From the NCBI RefSeq assembly GCF_000422565.1, contig NZ_AUMA01000008.1, forward strand, positions 1 to 64,000: a stretch of 64,000 bases of DNA, written 5' to 3'. The translations under genes and the position numbers were made by a program. Within the stretch, counting starts at the first letter, position 1, and each line of letters opens with the position of its first letter. Shown here piece after piece: positions 1-8,977 of this stretch. The notes under the pieces were generated by a model. The model was given only the letters and a program-made list of their open reading frames with translations, had not been told where the DNA came from and did not search any database. Origin of the DNA: Desulfovibrio aminophilus DSM 12254 (GTDB lineage Bacteria > Desulfobacterota > Desulfovibrionia > Desulfovibrionales > Desulfovibrionaceae).

Positions 1-269
1 CCGGAGTCCGCATCTCCATGGACGGCCGAGGCCGTTGGATGGATAACGTGATGATCGAACGTCTTTGGCGTTCACTGAAATACGAATGCGTGTATCTGCG
101 CGAACTGGAAACGGGAAGCGAGCTGCGGCAGGCCTTGTCCTGGTGGTTCGATTTCTACAACAACCGCCGCCCGCATAAGACCTTTGACGGCAGAAAGCCG
201 ATGGAGATATATCAAGTGCTCAAGCCAGAGGGGGTACCCCCTCTGGCTTGCCCAGAAAAGGCGGCATAG
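1..269 (+). CDS. IS3-family transposase (OrfB, DDE integrase core), C-terminal part
   Basis: This is the 3' end of a transposase of the rve/integrase-core type; the reading frame is open to the left edge, so the gene is cut by the window. The visible part carries signatures typical of IS3 OrfB: SMDGRGRWMDNVMIERLW, then LKYECVY, then a WFDFYNNRRPHKTFDG block. The terminal catalytic Glu of the DDE triad is the E of MIERLW. The enzyme would cut and rejoin DNA at the ends of its own element. The gene ends about 60 bases before the inferred element border. Whether the element is intact cannot be judged here. Confidence 0.85.
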   Translation, partial: GVRISMDGRGRWMDNVMIERLWRSLKYECVYLRELETGSELRQALSWWFDFYNNRRPHKTFDGRKPMEIYQVLKPEGVPPLACPEKAA

Positions 270-331
270 CCCATGAACCTGTCCACCTTAGTTTTGCCGC
301 CGAGTGGTCCAAAAACCGGACCCACTTCTGA
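1..331 (+). mobile_element. Right end of an IS3-family insertion sequence
   Basis: The window opens inside an insertion sequence. It contains the last part of an IS3-type transposase (1-269) and then a short non-coding tail with a small dyad (GGTCC at 306-310, GGACC at 318-322) that probably belongs to the terminal inverted repeat. The exact right border is inferred to lie near 325-335, because receiver-domain coding sequence resumes directly after. The left end and any target-site duplication lie outside the window. Confidence 0.65.
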
Positions 332-569
332 CTTCACAGTCGCCATCGTCGATATCCGCCTCCCTGATATAGGTGGATTCGCTTTTATTGAGCGTGCCAG
401 TCACATCAATCCTGAACTGCGGTACATCATCCACACGGGTTCTCTTGACTGCGCAAATGACAGACTGCAGCACGGGGCAGCGAACCGGATAGAGGCTGTG
501 CTCACCAAGCCCGTGGGCCGGTTGCAAGATTTCTTAGACATCCTTGACCGCGTGGGTTGTGCAAAATGA
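332..569 (+). pseudogene. Response-regulator receiver domain, 5'-truncated by the IS element
   Basis: The reading frame continuing out of the IS end encodes the second half of a receiver domain: VAIVDIRLPDIGG holds the phospho-acceptor Asp and VLTKPVG the conserved Lys. Strands beta1-beta2 and the acidic Asp pair of a normal receiver are missing and replaced by IS sequence. A start codon at 273 exists but lies in IS DNA and would give a non-native N-terminus. The stop overlaps the start of the next gene (ATGA at 566-569), so the two were once translationally coupled, probably as a two-component cascade. The product is unlikely to fold or be phosphorylated. Confidence 0.7.
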
Positions 570-1954
570 ATGCTTCTGACCCGACCCGCATCCTGATCAT
601 CGAGGACGAGCCAATGTTGAGGCTCACCTTAGGCGACCATCTGCGCGATCAAGGTTTTGAGGTTTTTGAGGCTGGGGATGGCCAGACCGGCCTCGACCTT
701 TTCCGTACGCAGCACCCCTCCCTTGTCACTCTGGATTTGCGCATGACTCCGTTGGACGGTCATGCGGTTCTCGCCGCAATCCGCCAGGAAGACCAGGATG
801 TTCCTGTGATCATCATCTCCGGGCAAGGGCAGATGAATGACGTCATTCTGGCCCTGCGCGCCGGGGCCTTCGATTACCTTCAGAAGCCGATCTTCGACAT
901 GGCCATCCTGGACCACGCATTGGACCGCGCCCTGGAGCGCAGCGCTCTGAAGCGCGGCAACGCCAGACTCTCGCGCTCTTTTTTAGCCGAAGGCCCCCAA
1001 CGCCCCGAGGACTTCGCGCTGTTGCTCACCACAAACAAACGCATGCGGGACATCTTTCGATACTGTGAAGCCGTGGCCCAAAGCCTTGAACCTGTGCTTA
1101 TCACAGGGGAGACGGGCGTGGGCAAGGAACTGCTGGCCCGTGCCCTGCACCGTTCCAGCCGCCGCGTTGGGCCGTTTGTTGCGGTGAACGTGGCCGGATT
1201 GGATGACCAAGCCTTCTCGGACACGCTCTTCGGCCATGTGCGCGGTGCCTTTACCGGGGCGGATCGCCCGCGAGAAGGCCTTATGGAAAAGGCTGCGGGG
1301 GGAACGTTGTTTCTGGACGAGGTGGGTGACCTGGGCCAGCAGGCCCAGGTGCGCCTGCTCCGGGTACTGCAAGAGCGCGAATACCATCCGCTGGGCAGCG
1401 ACACTCTCAGGCCGCTGCGGGCGCGGGTTCTCGCCGCCACCAACAGGCAGATCGACGAACTGCGTGGTGGTCGAGGCTTCCGGAGCGACTTCTTCTACCG
1501 GCTGGCTACCCATGCCGTGACCCTGCCGCCTCTGAGGGAACGGTCCGAGGACATTCCCCTTCTTATAAGGCACTTCCTGACCGAGGCCTGCGTCCCACTT
1601 GGACGGCCCGTGCCGGCCTGCCCACCTTCTTTGCTGGCTCGGCTTAAGGCCTATTCTTTTCCCGGCAACGTGCGCGAGCTGAAGGCCATGGCCCATGACG
1701 CTCTCGGTCGCAGCACTGGAGGTCTTCTTGGGCCGGAGGCTTTTCCAGCCCTTGCCGTGCTGCCAGATGCCCATGACTGCCGCAACGCGCATAAAAATCC
1801 TTTTGCCGATTTGCCTTCTTTGCCCACTCTTCGCGCCGCAGCCGACGCCTTGGTTATCGAAGCAATGCGCCGCGCCGAGGGCGTGCAGAAGACAGCCGCC
1901 GTTCTTCTGGGCATCAGCCCCCAGGCCTTAAGTGAACGCTTGAAACGCGGCTAA
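566..1954 (+). CDS. Sigma-54-dependent response regulator (NtrC family)
   Basis: The protein has three domains: an N-terminal receiver with phospho-acceptor Asp57 (TLDLRM), a central AAA+ sigma-54 activator domain (Walker A GETGVGKE near residue 180, the sigma-54 contact loop GAFTGA near 226, Walker B TLFLDEVGD near 250), and a C-terminal Fis-type helix-turn-helix (KTAAVLLGISPQALSERL near 440-460). About 462 residues is normal for the family. The ATG at 566 overlaps the stop of the truncated receiver gene; a TTG nine bases upstream is less likely. It should open sigma-54 promoters, and a matching element lies 190 bases downstream before the HD-GYP operon. Its cognate kinase is not certain; the convergent PAS kinase is a candidate. 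Confidence 0.93.
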   Translation: MNASDPTRILIIEDEPMLRLTLGDHLRDQGFEVFEAGDGQTGLDLFRTQHPSLVTLDLRMTPLDGHAVLAAIRQEDQDVPVIIISGQGQMNDVILALRAGAFDYLQKPIFDMAILDHALDRALERSALKRGNARLSRSFLAEGPQRPEDFALLLTTNKRMRDIFRYCEAVAQSLEPVLITGETGVGKELLARALHRSSRRVGPFVAVNVAGLDDQAFSDTLFGHVRGAFTGADRPREGLMEKAAGGTLFLDEVGDLGQQAQVRLLRVLQEREYHPLGSDTLRPLRARVLAATNRQIDELRGGRGFRSDFFYRLATHAVTLPPLRERSEDIPLLIRHFLTEACVPLGRPVPACPPSLLARLKAYSFPGNVRELKAMAHDALGRSTGGLLGPEAFPALAVLPDAHDCRNAHKNPFADLPSLPTLRAAADALVIEAMRRAEGVQKTAAVLLGISPQALSERLKRG

Positions 1955-1961
1955 GGTCTCA

Positions 1962-1995
1962 ATCAGGTTTTCCTGATCGCCTCAGTCTTTCTTTA
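1962..1995 (+). terminator. Possible weak terminator after the sigma-54 regulator
   Basis: ATCAGG (1962-1967) and CCTGAT (1972-1977) form a 6-bp stem with a TTTT loop, followed by a pyrimidine/T-rich stretch. The stem is AT-rich and the T-run is not immediate, so efficiency is doubtful. Confidence 0.35.
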
Positions 1996-2140
1996 TTTTT
2001 CTGTAACAGTCTGTTTCCCCAGAATAAACAATCCAGCCACACAAGCTCCGCTCAAGAAATCTGGAGCGGCACCAGTCTACGCAGAGTGCATATTAGCACG
2101 CATCCTGCTGTAATAGTTCGCTTCAACCAAGGCGCTATTA

Positions 2141-2157
2141 CTGGCACGGCTCTTGAG
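2141..2157 (+). promoter_or_regulatory. Sigma-54 (-24/-12) promoter of the HD-GYP/PilZ/CheW/MCP operon
   Basis: CTGGCACGGCTCTTGAG fits the sigma-54 consensus TGGCACG-N4-TTGC. The -24 GG is at 2143-2144 and the -12 pair at 2155-2156 is GA instead of GC. It is placed about 40 bases before the ribosome-binding site of the HD-GYP gene and just after a gene for a sigma-54 activator. Confidence 0.65.
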
Positions 2158-2196
2158 TAATCCCGGGCAATGATCGCCAGCGCAGGAGGTTCCGGG

Positions 2197-3240
2197 ATGG
2201 CGAAGATTCTATGCATCGACGACGAACCCCTCATGCGTATGACTACCAGGGATTACCTGATGGACATGGGGCATGAAGTGCTGGAGGCGGCCAGCGGCGC
2301 CGAAGGGGTGGCCATGTTCCGCCGGCATCGGCCGGACATCGTGCTCTCGGACCTGAGCATGCCGAGTGGAGACGGCTTCCTCGTAGTGACCCAGTTGGCG
2401 GAGGAGTCCCCAGAGACGCCAGTGGTCATCATCTCCGGCACGGGCACCGTGGACAAAGCGGTCAAGACTCTGCGCATGGGCGCCTGGGATTACCTCACAA
2501 AGCCCCTGCACGACATGAATCTTCTGGGGCAGACCGTGGAGCGGGTGCTTAAGAAGGCCCAAGAGCGTATGGCTGCCGACCAGTATCATCTGCGACTGGA
2601 GAGCAGAACCCGCGAACTGGAGCGGGAACTGCTGGACTGGACCCGCAGCCACCAGGACACTGTGCAACGGCTGGAATCGGCTCTCAAGAGGAGCATCAAC
2701 TCATTCAACATCGCCCTGCGCGAGAAGGATCCGTATACCGCCGGACATAACGAGCGCGTCGCCAGCATCGCCGTAGACATCGGGGCGGCCATGGGACTGG
2801 GGAGCAAGATGCAGGAGACGCTCATGCTGGCCGGGCGGTTGCACGACATCGGCAAGATTGGCGTGTCTGAGGCCATTCTGAACAAACGCGGCACATTGAG
2901 CGCGCATGAATTCGAGCAGATCAAGACTCACGTGCGAGGGAGCTACCGCATCCTGCGCAGCATTCCTTTCGACGGGCCAGTGGCCCAGGTGGTGCTCCAA
3001 CACCACGAGCGCTTCGATGGCACCGGCTATCCTGAAGGGCTGGTCGGGGAGGCCATACTTTTGGAAGCGCGCATCCTCGCCGTCGCCGATGTCTACGAAG
3101 CCCTGACCTCCGACCGCCCCTACCGGGCAGGGCTTAGCCCAGCCGATGCTGCTCGCCATATCCTCACGAATGCCGGCACACATTTTTGCCCCCACTGCGC
3201 TGACGCATTCGGACAGTATATTTCCAAGCACCAGTCCTGA
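2197..3240 (+). CDS. Response regulator with HD-GYP domain (cyclic-di-GMP phosphodiesterase)
   Basis: An N-terminal receiver (phospho-acceptor Asp52 in LSDLSMP) is joined by a charged helical linker (about residues 125-165) to an HD-GYP domain. The metal-binding motif HDIGK is near residue 215 and the signature HHERFDGTGYP near 268, so the metal-site residues look complete. Proteins of this type hydrolyse cyclic-di-GMP. The start at 2197 has AGGAGG seven bases upstream; an earlier ATG at 2170 has none. It is the first gene of an operon with a PilZ-like protein, CheW and a chemoreceptor, so phosphorylation would link a sensory input to the cyclic-di-GMP level. The sigma-54-like promoter lies directly upstream. 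Confidence 0.93.
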   Translation: MAKILCIDDEPLMRMTTRDYLMDMGHEVLEAASGAEGVAMFRRHRPDIVLSDLSMPSGDGFLVVTQLAEESPETPVVIISGTGTVDKAVKTLRMGAWDYLTKPLHDMNLLGQTVERVLKKAQERMAADQYHLRLESRTRELERELLDWTRSHQDTVQRLESALKRSINSFNIALREKDPYTAGHNERVASIAVDIGAAMGLGSKMQETLMLAGRLHDIGKIGVSEAILNKRGTLSAHEFEQIKTHVRGSYRILRSIPFDGPVAQVVLQHHERFDGTGYPEGLVGEAILLEARILAVADVYEALTSDRPYRAGLSPADAARHILTNAGTHFCPHCADAFGQYISKHQS

Positions 3241-3251
3241 AGGAGAATGAC

Positions 3252-3605
3252 ATGGACTTGCAACACACCAAACCTCCGTTCAGCCTGCTCGCGTATGGCA
3301 ATAATCAGGCCTGCCGCCTCACCGGTGCCAAGGAGTATCAAGCCGAGCTCATCTCCATCGGCGCGCGTGGAGCCCGCGTGCGCCTGTGCGCCATGGCTGA
3401 AGGCTTGCTACGCTTCGGGGAGCATTGCCTGCTGCATCTGGATCTTCGTCTCGACGACCAGCCTGTTTCTCCAACCCCTTGCGAGGTGTCCTGGATGAAT
3501 GGCCGCGAGGCGGGCCTCGCCTTCAGCTCCTGCATCGACATCAGCATCCTGGCCCTGCAACAACTCATCGCCCTGGGCCCGCAGGCCCGGAAGGAGGCAG
3601 CATGA
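3252..3605 (+). CDS. PilZ-like domain protein
   Basis: This protein of 117 residues has the beta-barrel pattern of PilZ domains: AELISIGARGARVRL (the D/N-x-S-x-x-G region in a divergent form) and, later, EVSWMNGREAGLAF. PilZ proteins usually bind cyclic-di-GMP through RxxxR and D/NxSxxG motifs; here the first motif is not clear, so binding is uncertain. It has a good ribosome-binding site (AAGGAG), follows the HD-GYP gene by 11 bases and overlaps the CheW start as ATGA. Context suggests an effector or sensor for the cyclic-di-GMP controlled by the preceding enzyme. Confidence 0.6.
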   Translation: MDLQHTKPPFSLLAYGNNQACRLTGAKEYQAELISIGARGARVRLCAMAEGLLRFGEHCLLHLDLRLDDQPVSPTPCEVSWMNGREAGLAFSSCIDISILALQQLIALGPQARKEAA

Positions 3606-4111
3606 ACGCCGAAACGACCATCAGCAGCACCACGGAGTCCCTGCTTCAGCTCGTCACCTTCAAGGTGGCAGAGGAGGAGTACGGGGTGGACATTCTCTCG
3701 GTGCAGGAGATCATCCGCCATACGGGCATCACCAAAGTGCCCAGCGCGCCGGTCTTTGTTGAGGGCATTTTGAACCTGCGCGGCAAGGTCATCCCCATCG
3801 TCGACATGCGCAAGCGCTTCGGCCTTGTGTCCAAGGAGCCTGACCCACAGACACGCATCGTGGTCTTCGCCCTGGAGAGCGGGGTCATCGGCTGCCTGGT
3901 GGACTCGGTCTCCGAGGTGCTGCGCTTGCCCTCCTCCATGGTGGAAGCCGCTCCGGCCGTCGTTTCCGGGGTGGACTCCAAATACATCCGCGGAGTTGGG
4001 CGGCTGGGGAGCGAACGCGACGGCCGCCTGCTCATCCTGTTGGACTCCGGCCAGATGTTGACCGTGGAAGAGATGGACGCCCTCCATGGGCAAGCCGCAA
4101 GCGCTCAGTGA
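3602..4111 (+). CDS. cheW: Chemotaxis coupling protein CheW
   Basis: This is a single CheW domain of 169 residues. Visible hallmarks are QLVTFKVAEEEYGVDI, VQEIIRHTGITKVPSAP, GILNLRGKVIPIVDMRKRFGL and the C-terminal DGRLLILLDSGQML. CheW bridges chemoreceptors and the CheA kinase. The start at 3602 has AAGGAGG upstream and overlaps the PilZ-like gene by four bases. The chemoreceptor gene follows 65 bases later. No CheA, CheR or CheB is in the window, so the pair either docks into a chemosensory array encoded elsewhere or is an accessory set brought by the island. Confidence 0.95.
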   Translation: MNAETTISSTTESLLQLVTFKVAEEEYGVDILSVQEIIRHTGITKVPSAPVFVEGILNLRGKVIPIVDMRKRFGLVSKEPDPQTRIVVFALESGVIGCLVDSVSEVLRLPSSMVEAAPAVVSGVDSKYIRGVGRLGSERDGRLLILLDSGQMLTVEEMDALHGQAASAQ

Positions 4112-4176
4112 TCCGGACAATAGGGCGCCGGGCATGGGCTCGGCGCACCAACACCAAATTAGCCTAGGAGGCCACG

Positions 4177-5946
4177 ATGAACACCCTGCGCAACCTGAAA
4201 CTCCGCACCAAGCTGCTCGCCAGTTTTTTCGTCGTCTCGCTGCTCACCCTTGCGGTGGGCTTTTACGGCAGCATCAAGATGAACGAGATCAGCGATAACG
4301 AGACGAAGCTCTACGAGAAGAGCATGGTTCCCCTCGGCCAGATCGCCGAGGTGTCCATCCACTTTCAGCGCATGCGCGCCAATCTGGTCATGGCCGCTCA
4401 TGCCAAGGACAAGGCCGAGCTGGACGATGCCGTGGAGAATATCCTGAAGTTCCGGGCCGTCATCAAGGACAACCTCGAAACGTACAAGAACGGCATAACT
4501 TCTGACAAGGAGCGCGCCCTCTACGAGCAACTGCTGGAACGCCGCCAGCTCTACATCGCCGTACTGGACAAGGTCATGGCCCTGGCCAAGGACGGCAAGG
4601 AAGCCGAGGCGGCCGCCCTTGTGGCTGGCGAAGCGCGCAAGACCGGACGCGCATACCAGGCCACCATCGACGAGCTCACGGACCTCAACCTTGCCGACGC
4701 CAAGGTCATCTCCGACGCCGACACCGTCAGCGCCAACACGGCCTCGAAAATGATGTACGCGGTTATGGCCCTGTCCTTCATCGCCTCCATCGGCTTGGGG
4801 GTGCTGCTCACTTCCAATGTCTCCGCCCAGCTGGGCGAGGATCCGGGCTACCTGGGCGAGGTGGCGGGCAAGATCGCCGGCGGCGATCTGGACGTGGCCT
4901 TCCGTGTCCAGCAGAAGCGGGGTGGCGTGTATGCCGTCATGCAGGACATGGTGCAGACCATGAAGGGCAAGATCGCCGAGGCCGAACAGAAGACCGCCGA
5001 GGCCGCCGAGCAGGCCCGGCTGGCGCAGATCGCCACGGACGAAGCCAACGAGGCCAAGGCCAGGGCGGAACGGGCCAAGGCCGAGGGCATGATCGCCGCC
5101 GCACAGCAGCTGGAGAAGATCGTGGAGGCCGTCAGCTCCGCCAGCGAGGAGCTCTCCGCCCAGATCGAGCAGTCCAGCCGAGGCACCGAGGTGCAGAGCC
5201 AGCGCGTGGCCGAGACCGCCACGGCCATGGAGGAGATGAACGCCACCGTGCTTGAGGTGGCCAAGAACGCCTCCCAGGCGGCGGACTCCTCGGGCAACGC
5301 CCGCGCCAAGGCGCTCGAGGGCGCCAAGGTCGTGGCCCACGCGGTGGAGAGCATCACCGACGTGCAGAACAAGTCAGTGACCTTGAAGAACGACATGGCC
5401 GTGCTGGGCAAGCAGGCCGAGGGCATCGGCCAGATCATGAACGTCATCAGCGACATCGCGGATCAAACCAATCTGCTGGCCTTGAACGCCGCCATCGAGG
5501 CCGCCCGGGCCGGAGACGCCGGGCGCGGCTTCGCCGTGGTGGCCGACGAGGTGCGCAAGCTGGCGGAAAAGACCATGGCCGCCACCAAGGAGGTGGGCGA
5601 AGCCGTCAGCGGCATCCAGCAGGGCGCGCGCAAGAATCTGGAGAACGTGGAGCACTCCGTGGTCACCATCGAGAAGGCCACCAGCCTGGCCAACGAGTCC
5701 GGCGCGGCCCTGAAGGAGATCGTGGCCCTGGTGGAGGTGTCCACCGACCAGGTGCGCTCCATCGCCGCCGCCAGCGAGGAACAGTCCGCCGCCAGCGAGG
5801 AGATCAACCACAGCATAGAGGACATCAACCGCATCTCCGGCGAGACCGCAAGCGCCATGAACCAGTCCGCCCAGGCCGTGGTAGACTTGGCGAGCCAGGC
5901 GCAGACTCTGCGTACGATCATCGAAAACATGAAGAGCGGCGCCTAG
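4177..5946 (+). CDS. Methyl-accepting chemotaxis protein with 4-helix-bundle sensor
   Basis: The protein has 589 residues: transmembrane helix 1 (about 11-33), a periplasmic helical bundle of the 4HB_MCP type (35-185, with [11 protein letters not shown] and the [12 protein letters not shown] stretch), transmembrane helix 2 (about 190-212), HAMP, a coiled-coil rich in Ala, Glu and Lys, and a cytoplasmic signalling domain. The hairpin tip is near residue 430 ([20 protein letters not shown] and the following [18 protein letters not shown]). There is no CheR-binding pentapeptide at the C-terminus. The ribosome-binding site is AGGAGG. It is the last gene of the operon, closed by a strong terminator. 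The ligand is unknown. Confidence 0.95.
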   Translation: MNTLRNLKLRTKLLASFFVVSLLTLAVGFYGSIKMNEISDNETKLYEKSMVPLGQIAEVSIHFQRMRANLVMAAHAKDKAELDDAVENILKFRAVIKDNLETYKNGITSDKERALYEQLLERRQLYIAVLDKVMALAKDGKEAEAAALVAGEARKTGRAYQATIDELTDLNLADAKVISDADTVSANTASKMMYAVMALSFIASIGLGVLLTSNVSAQLGEDPGYLGEVAGKIAGGDLDVAFRVQQKRGGVYAVMQDMVQTMKGKIAEAEQKTAEAAEQARLAQIATDEANEAKARAERAKAEGMIAAAQQLEKIVEAVSSASEELSAQIEQSSRGTEVQSQRVAETATAMEEMNATVLEVAKNASQAADSSGNARAKALEGAKVVAHAVESITDVQNKSVTLKNDMAVLGKQAEGIGQIMNVISDIADQTNLLALNAAIEAARAGDAGRGFAVVADEVRKLAEKTMAATKEVGEAVSGIQQGARKNLENVEHSVVTIEKATSLANESGAALKEIVALVEVSTDQVRSIAAASEEQSAASEEINHSIEDINRISGETASAMNQSAQAVVDLASQAQTLRTIIENMKSGA

Positions 5947-5969
5947 GACTGACGCGAAGATGCGGCTTC

Positions 5970-6005
5970 AGCCCCCGCTGGAACCTGGTCCGGCGGGGGC
6001 TTTTC
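5970..6005 (+). terminator. Rho-independent terminator after the chemoreceptor gene
   Basis: AGCCCCCGC (5970-5978) pairs with GCGGGGGCT (5993-6001), followed by TTT. It lies between the convergent chemoreceptor and PAS-kinase genes; on the minus strand the U-tract is poor, so it mainly serves the plus strand. Confidence 0.85.
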
Positions 6006-6007
6006 AT

Positions 6008-8899
6008 TCAGGCTTTCGCCGTTGTGGCGGGGCGCTTCAGGGGGAGGCGGATGCTGAAGCGTGTGTTCTGGTCCGGGACGCTCACCACGCTCATGCTGCC
6101 CCCGTGGGTGGTGGTGATGATGAAGTAGGAAACGGAGAGACCCAACCCTGTGCCCTCTCCCACTGCTTTGGTGGTATAAAATGGTTCGAACACTCGGTTC
6201 AGTTGGTCGGCTGGGATGCCCGGACCGTTGTCCTCCACCTCGATGAGGGCCTCGGCATCCTCCCTGGCTGTGCGCACGATGATGGTCGGATTTGCCGTGC
6301 CAGCCCTTGCCATGGCCTGCGCGGCGTTGCGCAAGAGGTTCAGAAGCACCTGCTCAATCTCGGAGGGGATGCAGGGAATGGAGGGGAGCGCGTCCGAGAG
6401 TTCCAGACGTACATCGACCTGACGGAAGTCGTACTTCTTCTTGAGGTCGTAATCCTGCTTCGCCAGGGAGACGGCTTGGCGCACCAAGGCGGCCATGTCC
6501 TGGTCCACGATGCCGGAGTCACTGCGGCGGCTGAAGTTCAGCATGTGCCGCACGATGCCTGCGGCGCGCTGTCCGGCCTCGAGGATGCTGTCCAGGTAGC
6601 GGGAAATATTGCGGCGGCGCATGAATTCTTGGAGCGTCTCCAAATCCAGGCCCAGCGCGGTGGCTTCCTCCCTGTTGGCCGGCAGTGCGGGATCGAGGCG
6701 TCGCTGCACTCCCTGCACGGATTGAGAGATGATGCCCAGGGGATTGTTGATTTCATGCGCCATGCCGGCGGCCAAGCCGCCAAGGGACATCATCTTTTCC
6801 GTCTGCACCATGGCCTGCTGCACCAGTTTTGTTTCCGTGATGTCGCGCACGATGTTCAGTGAGCAGCGTTCCCCGTTAATTTCTATATGTTGGCATGAAT
6901 TCAAGGCGGTGCGAAGGGCACCGTCCTTGCGGCGCATCACGAACTCATAGTCCAGCACCATCCCGCCGCGCCGCAGCTGGTCCAGGAACACCAAGCGGCT
7001 TGCAGGGTCGTTCCACAGGCGCAGTTCGTCACCGTTCCTACCTACGGCCTCTTCTTTGGAGTAGCCGGTGAGGAGTTCGAAGGCGGCGTTCACATCCAGG
7101 ATTATGCTGTCTCTCAGCCGTGCAATTGAGATGCTGTATGGCGCCAGATTGTAGATCTTGGAGAATTTTTCTTCCGAGAGGCGCAGGCTGCGTTCGGCCT
7201 CCTTGCGTTTGGAGATATCCCGTGTGAAGGCCAGAAAATAGCGTGTTCCGCCCACATGCATGGGCGTCAGCGAGGTCTCAATCTCGGCAATACCGCCGTC
7301 CATCCGTTGGCACAGCCACTCGAAGTGCAGCCGTTCACCGGACTCGACCTGCTTGAGTATCCGTTCCATCATCTGTCTCGTGTCAGCCCCACCCGTCTGC
7401 ACCTGCGGGGCGAAGTCCGCCGGAGTCCGGCCGATAATTTCTTCCCGCGTGCGACCAGTGAGGGCGGTTGCGCTGGGGTTGCAGTCCACTATGGTCGGGC
7501 CGTCCATCACCAGGATGGTGTCCTGGGCGGACTCGAAGAGGGTACGATACATTTGTTCGCTGGCAGCAAGGGCCAGTTCCGCCTGCTTCCGGGCATTGAT
7601 GTTCTGGATGATGCCCAGCATCTGCACCGGCCGTCCGTTGTCTCCCGCCTGAAAAACCCCGCTGTCGTGCACGTAGACATAGTGGCCGGTCTTGTGCCGC
7701 ATGCGGTATTCCATGTCGAACTTTTCGCCGCTCGCGCAGACCTCATTCAATTTCCACAAAACCTCCGGCGCGTCGTAGGGATGCAACAGGTTTTCCCAGA
7801 GCTGTATGGGACCGTCCAGCTCTTGTCGCTCGAAACCCAACACCTCGCGCACGGCTCCGATCCACTGCATGTTGCCCGCCAACAGGTCATAATCGTAAAA
7901 GATGTGCTGGGCAGCAGCGTTCACTATCTCGAAGCGCTGTGTCCAGAACAGCAGTTCGCGTTCATGCTCCTTGCGCTGGCTGAGATCCTCCACGACGCCA
8001 TGCACCCGAGCAGGACGCCCCTCGTCGTCAAAGCCGAGCGAAATACTGACAACGACAGGCAGCTGGCTGCCGTCCTTGCGGCGGAGCATCAATTCCCTGC
8101 GCACTCCAGCCGGGGAGGACAACAGTTCTTTCAACATCTCCTCGCGCGTACCAGTCTGCGCATACAGGGAGCGCGGGTCAACGCGGAGGAATTCGTCACG
8201 GCTTTCGTAGCCGGACATCCGTACCAGTTCCGGGTTGACCTCCTCGATCTGTCCGCCGAACGTAGAGAGAAAAATGCCAAGGGGGGCGTTGTTGAAGATC
8301 GCGCTGAGCCGCTCCTCGCTTTCCATGGCGCGACGGCGAGCCTGCTCAATCTCGGTGACGTCGAGAAGGATGCCCGCCAATCCTCCTGCCTCGCCTTCGT
8401 GGTCAGGGAGGAGACTGGTCAGGAGTTGGAACGTGCCGCCTGAAAAGGGGACATATTCCTGAACAGTCTCTCCGCCCAAGGTTCTCTTGAAGTATTCCTG
8501 CAAGTCTGCCCGGTTCGGATGCACGTCCTGGAATTTCTTGCCCAGGCTACCCCCTGTCGGGCGCTTGATTAGATTCAGACCCATGCCTTCGGAGAGCAGC
8601 ACCGTGCCCTCGCGGTCAAGGATGAAAAAGATGGTGTTGGTGTGGTCAAGGATGGTGCGCAGTCCTGTATCTCGCCTGATCAGATCCTGTTGCAGCTCAA
8701 TGGACTTGCCAAGTTTGGCGGCCTTCGCGGCCAGTTGCTTCTCGTAGCGCTTTCGCTGCGCAAGAAGCACGGCAAGCGCGGCCACGGCAATGAAGCTGCA
8801 GACAAGAGTGATGCCGAGTTGAACGGCTTGGCTTGGGAACCAGGCAAGCATAGGAGATGCCATGCCCCAGGGGGTGTCGATCAGGGGAGGTGCTGCCAT
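6008..8899 (-). CDS. Membrane-anchored multi-PAS sensor histidine kinase
   Basis: This large kinase of 963 residues has one N-terminal transmembrane segment (about 27-48, LGITLVCSFIAVAALAVLLA), a short coiled-coil, and about five PAS domains in a row (roughly 75-690), several ending in PAC-like motifs such as LAFTRDISKRKEAE. A HisKA/HATPase pair follows: phospho-His in MAHEINNPLG near residue 711, N-box EQVLLNLLRNAAQA near 850, then VEDNGPGIP and GTGLGLSV. The NtrB-like catalytic core suits partnership with a sigma-54 response regulator, and such a regulator lies in the same island; the pairing is an inference. With almost no periplasmic part, sensing is probably cytoplasmic or redox/ligand-based through PAS. 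No heme or flavin residues can be assigned by eye. Confidence 0.93.
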   Translation of the reverse strand: MAAPPLIDTPWGMASPMLAWFPSQAVQLGITLVCSFIAVAALAVLLAQRKRYEKQLAAKAAKLGKSIELQQDLIRRDTGLRTILDHTNTIFFILDREGTVLLSEGMGLNLIKRPTGGSLGKKFQDVHPNRADLQEYFKRTLGGETVQEYVPFSGGTFQLLTSLLPDHEGEAGGLAGILLDVTEIEQARRRAMESEERLSAIFNNAPLGIFLSTFGGQIEEVNPELVRMSGYESRDEFLRVDPRSLYAQTGTREEMLKELLSSPAGVRRELMLRRKDGSQLPVVVSISLGFDDEGRPARVHGVVEDLSQRKEHERELLFWTQRFEIVNAAAQHIFYDYDLLAGNMQWIGAVREVLGFERQELDGPIQLWENLLHPYDAPEVLWKLNEVCASGEKFDMEYRMRHKTGHYVYVHDSGVFQAGDNGRPVQMLGIIQNINARKQAELALAASEQMYRTLFESAQDTILVMDGPTIVDCNPSATALTGRTREEIIGRTPADFAPQVQTGGADTRQMMERILKQVESGERLHFEWLCQRMDGGIAEIETSLTPMHVGGTRYFLAFTRDISKRKEAERSLRLSEEKFSKIYNLAPYSISIARLRDSIILDVNAAFELLTGYSKEEAVGRNGDELRLWNDPASRLVFLDQLRRGGMVLDYEFVMRRKDGALRTALNSCQHIEINGERCSLNIVRDITETKLVQQAMVQTEKMMSLGGLAAGMAHEINNPLGIISQSVQGVQRRLDPALPANREEATALGLDLETLQEFMRRRNISRYLDSILEAGQRAAGIVRHMLNFSRRSDSGIVDQDMAALVRQAVSLAKQDYDLKKKYDFRQVDVRLELSDALPSIPCIPSEIEQVLLNLLRNAAQAMARAGTANPTIIVRTAREDAEALIEVEDNGPGIPADQLNRVFEPFYTTKAVGEGTGLGLSVSYFIITTTHGGSMSVVSVPDQNTRFSIRLPLKRPATTAKA

Positions 8900-8948
8900 A
8901 GCGGCGATGTCCCTTTACTGTAGGCTTGAAAATAAATAAATAATTTAT

Positions 8949-8977
8949 ATATTATCGGAAGGGCTAAAAAAGAGCAA
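8949..8977 (-). promoter_or_regulatory. Possible sigma-70 promoter of the PAS kinase
   Basis: On the minus strand TTGCTC (8977-8972), a 17-base spacer and TAATAT (8954-8949) form a promoter-like element in an AT-rich patch about 50 bases before the kinase start. Matches are 3/6 and 4/6. Confidence 0.4.
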
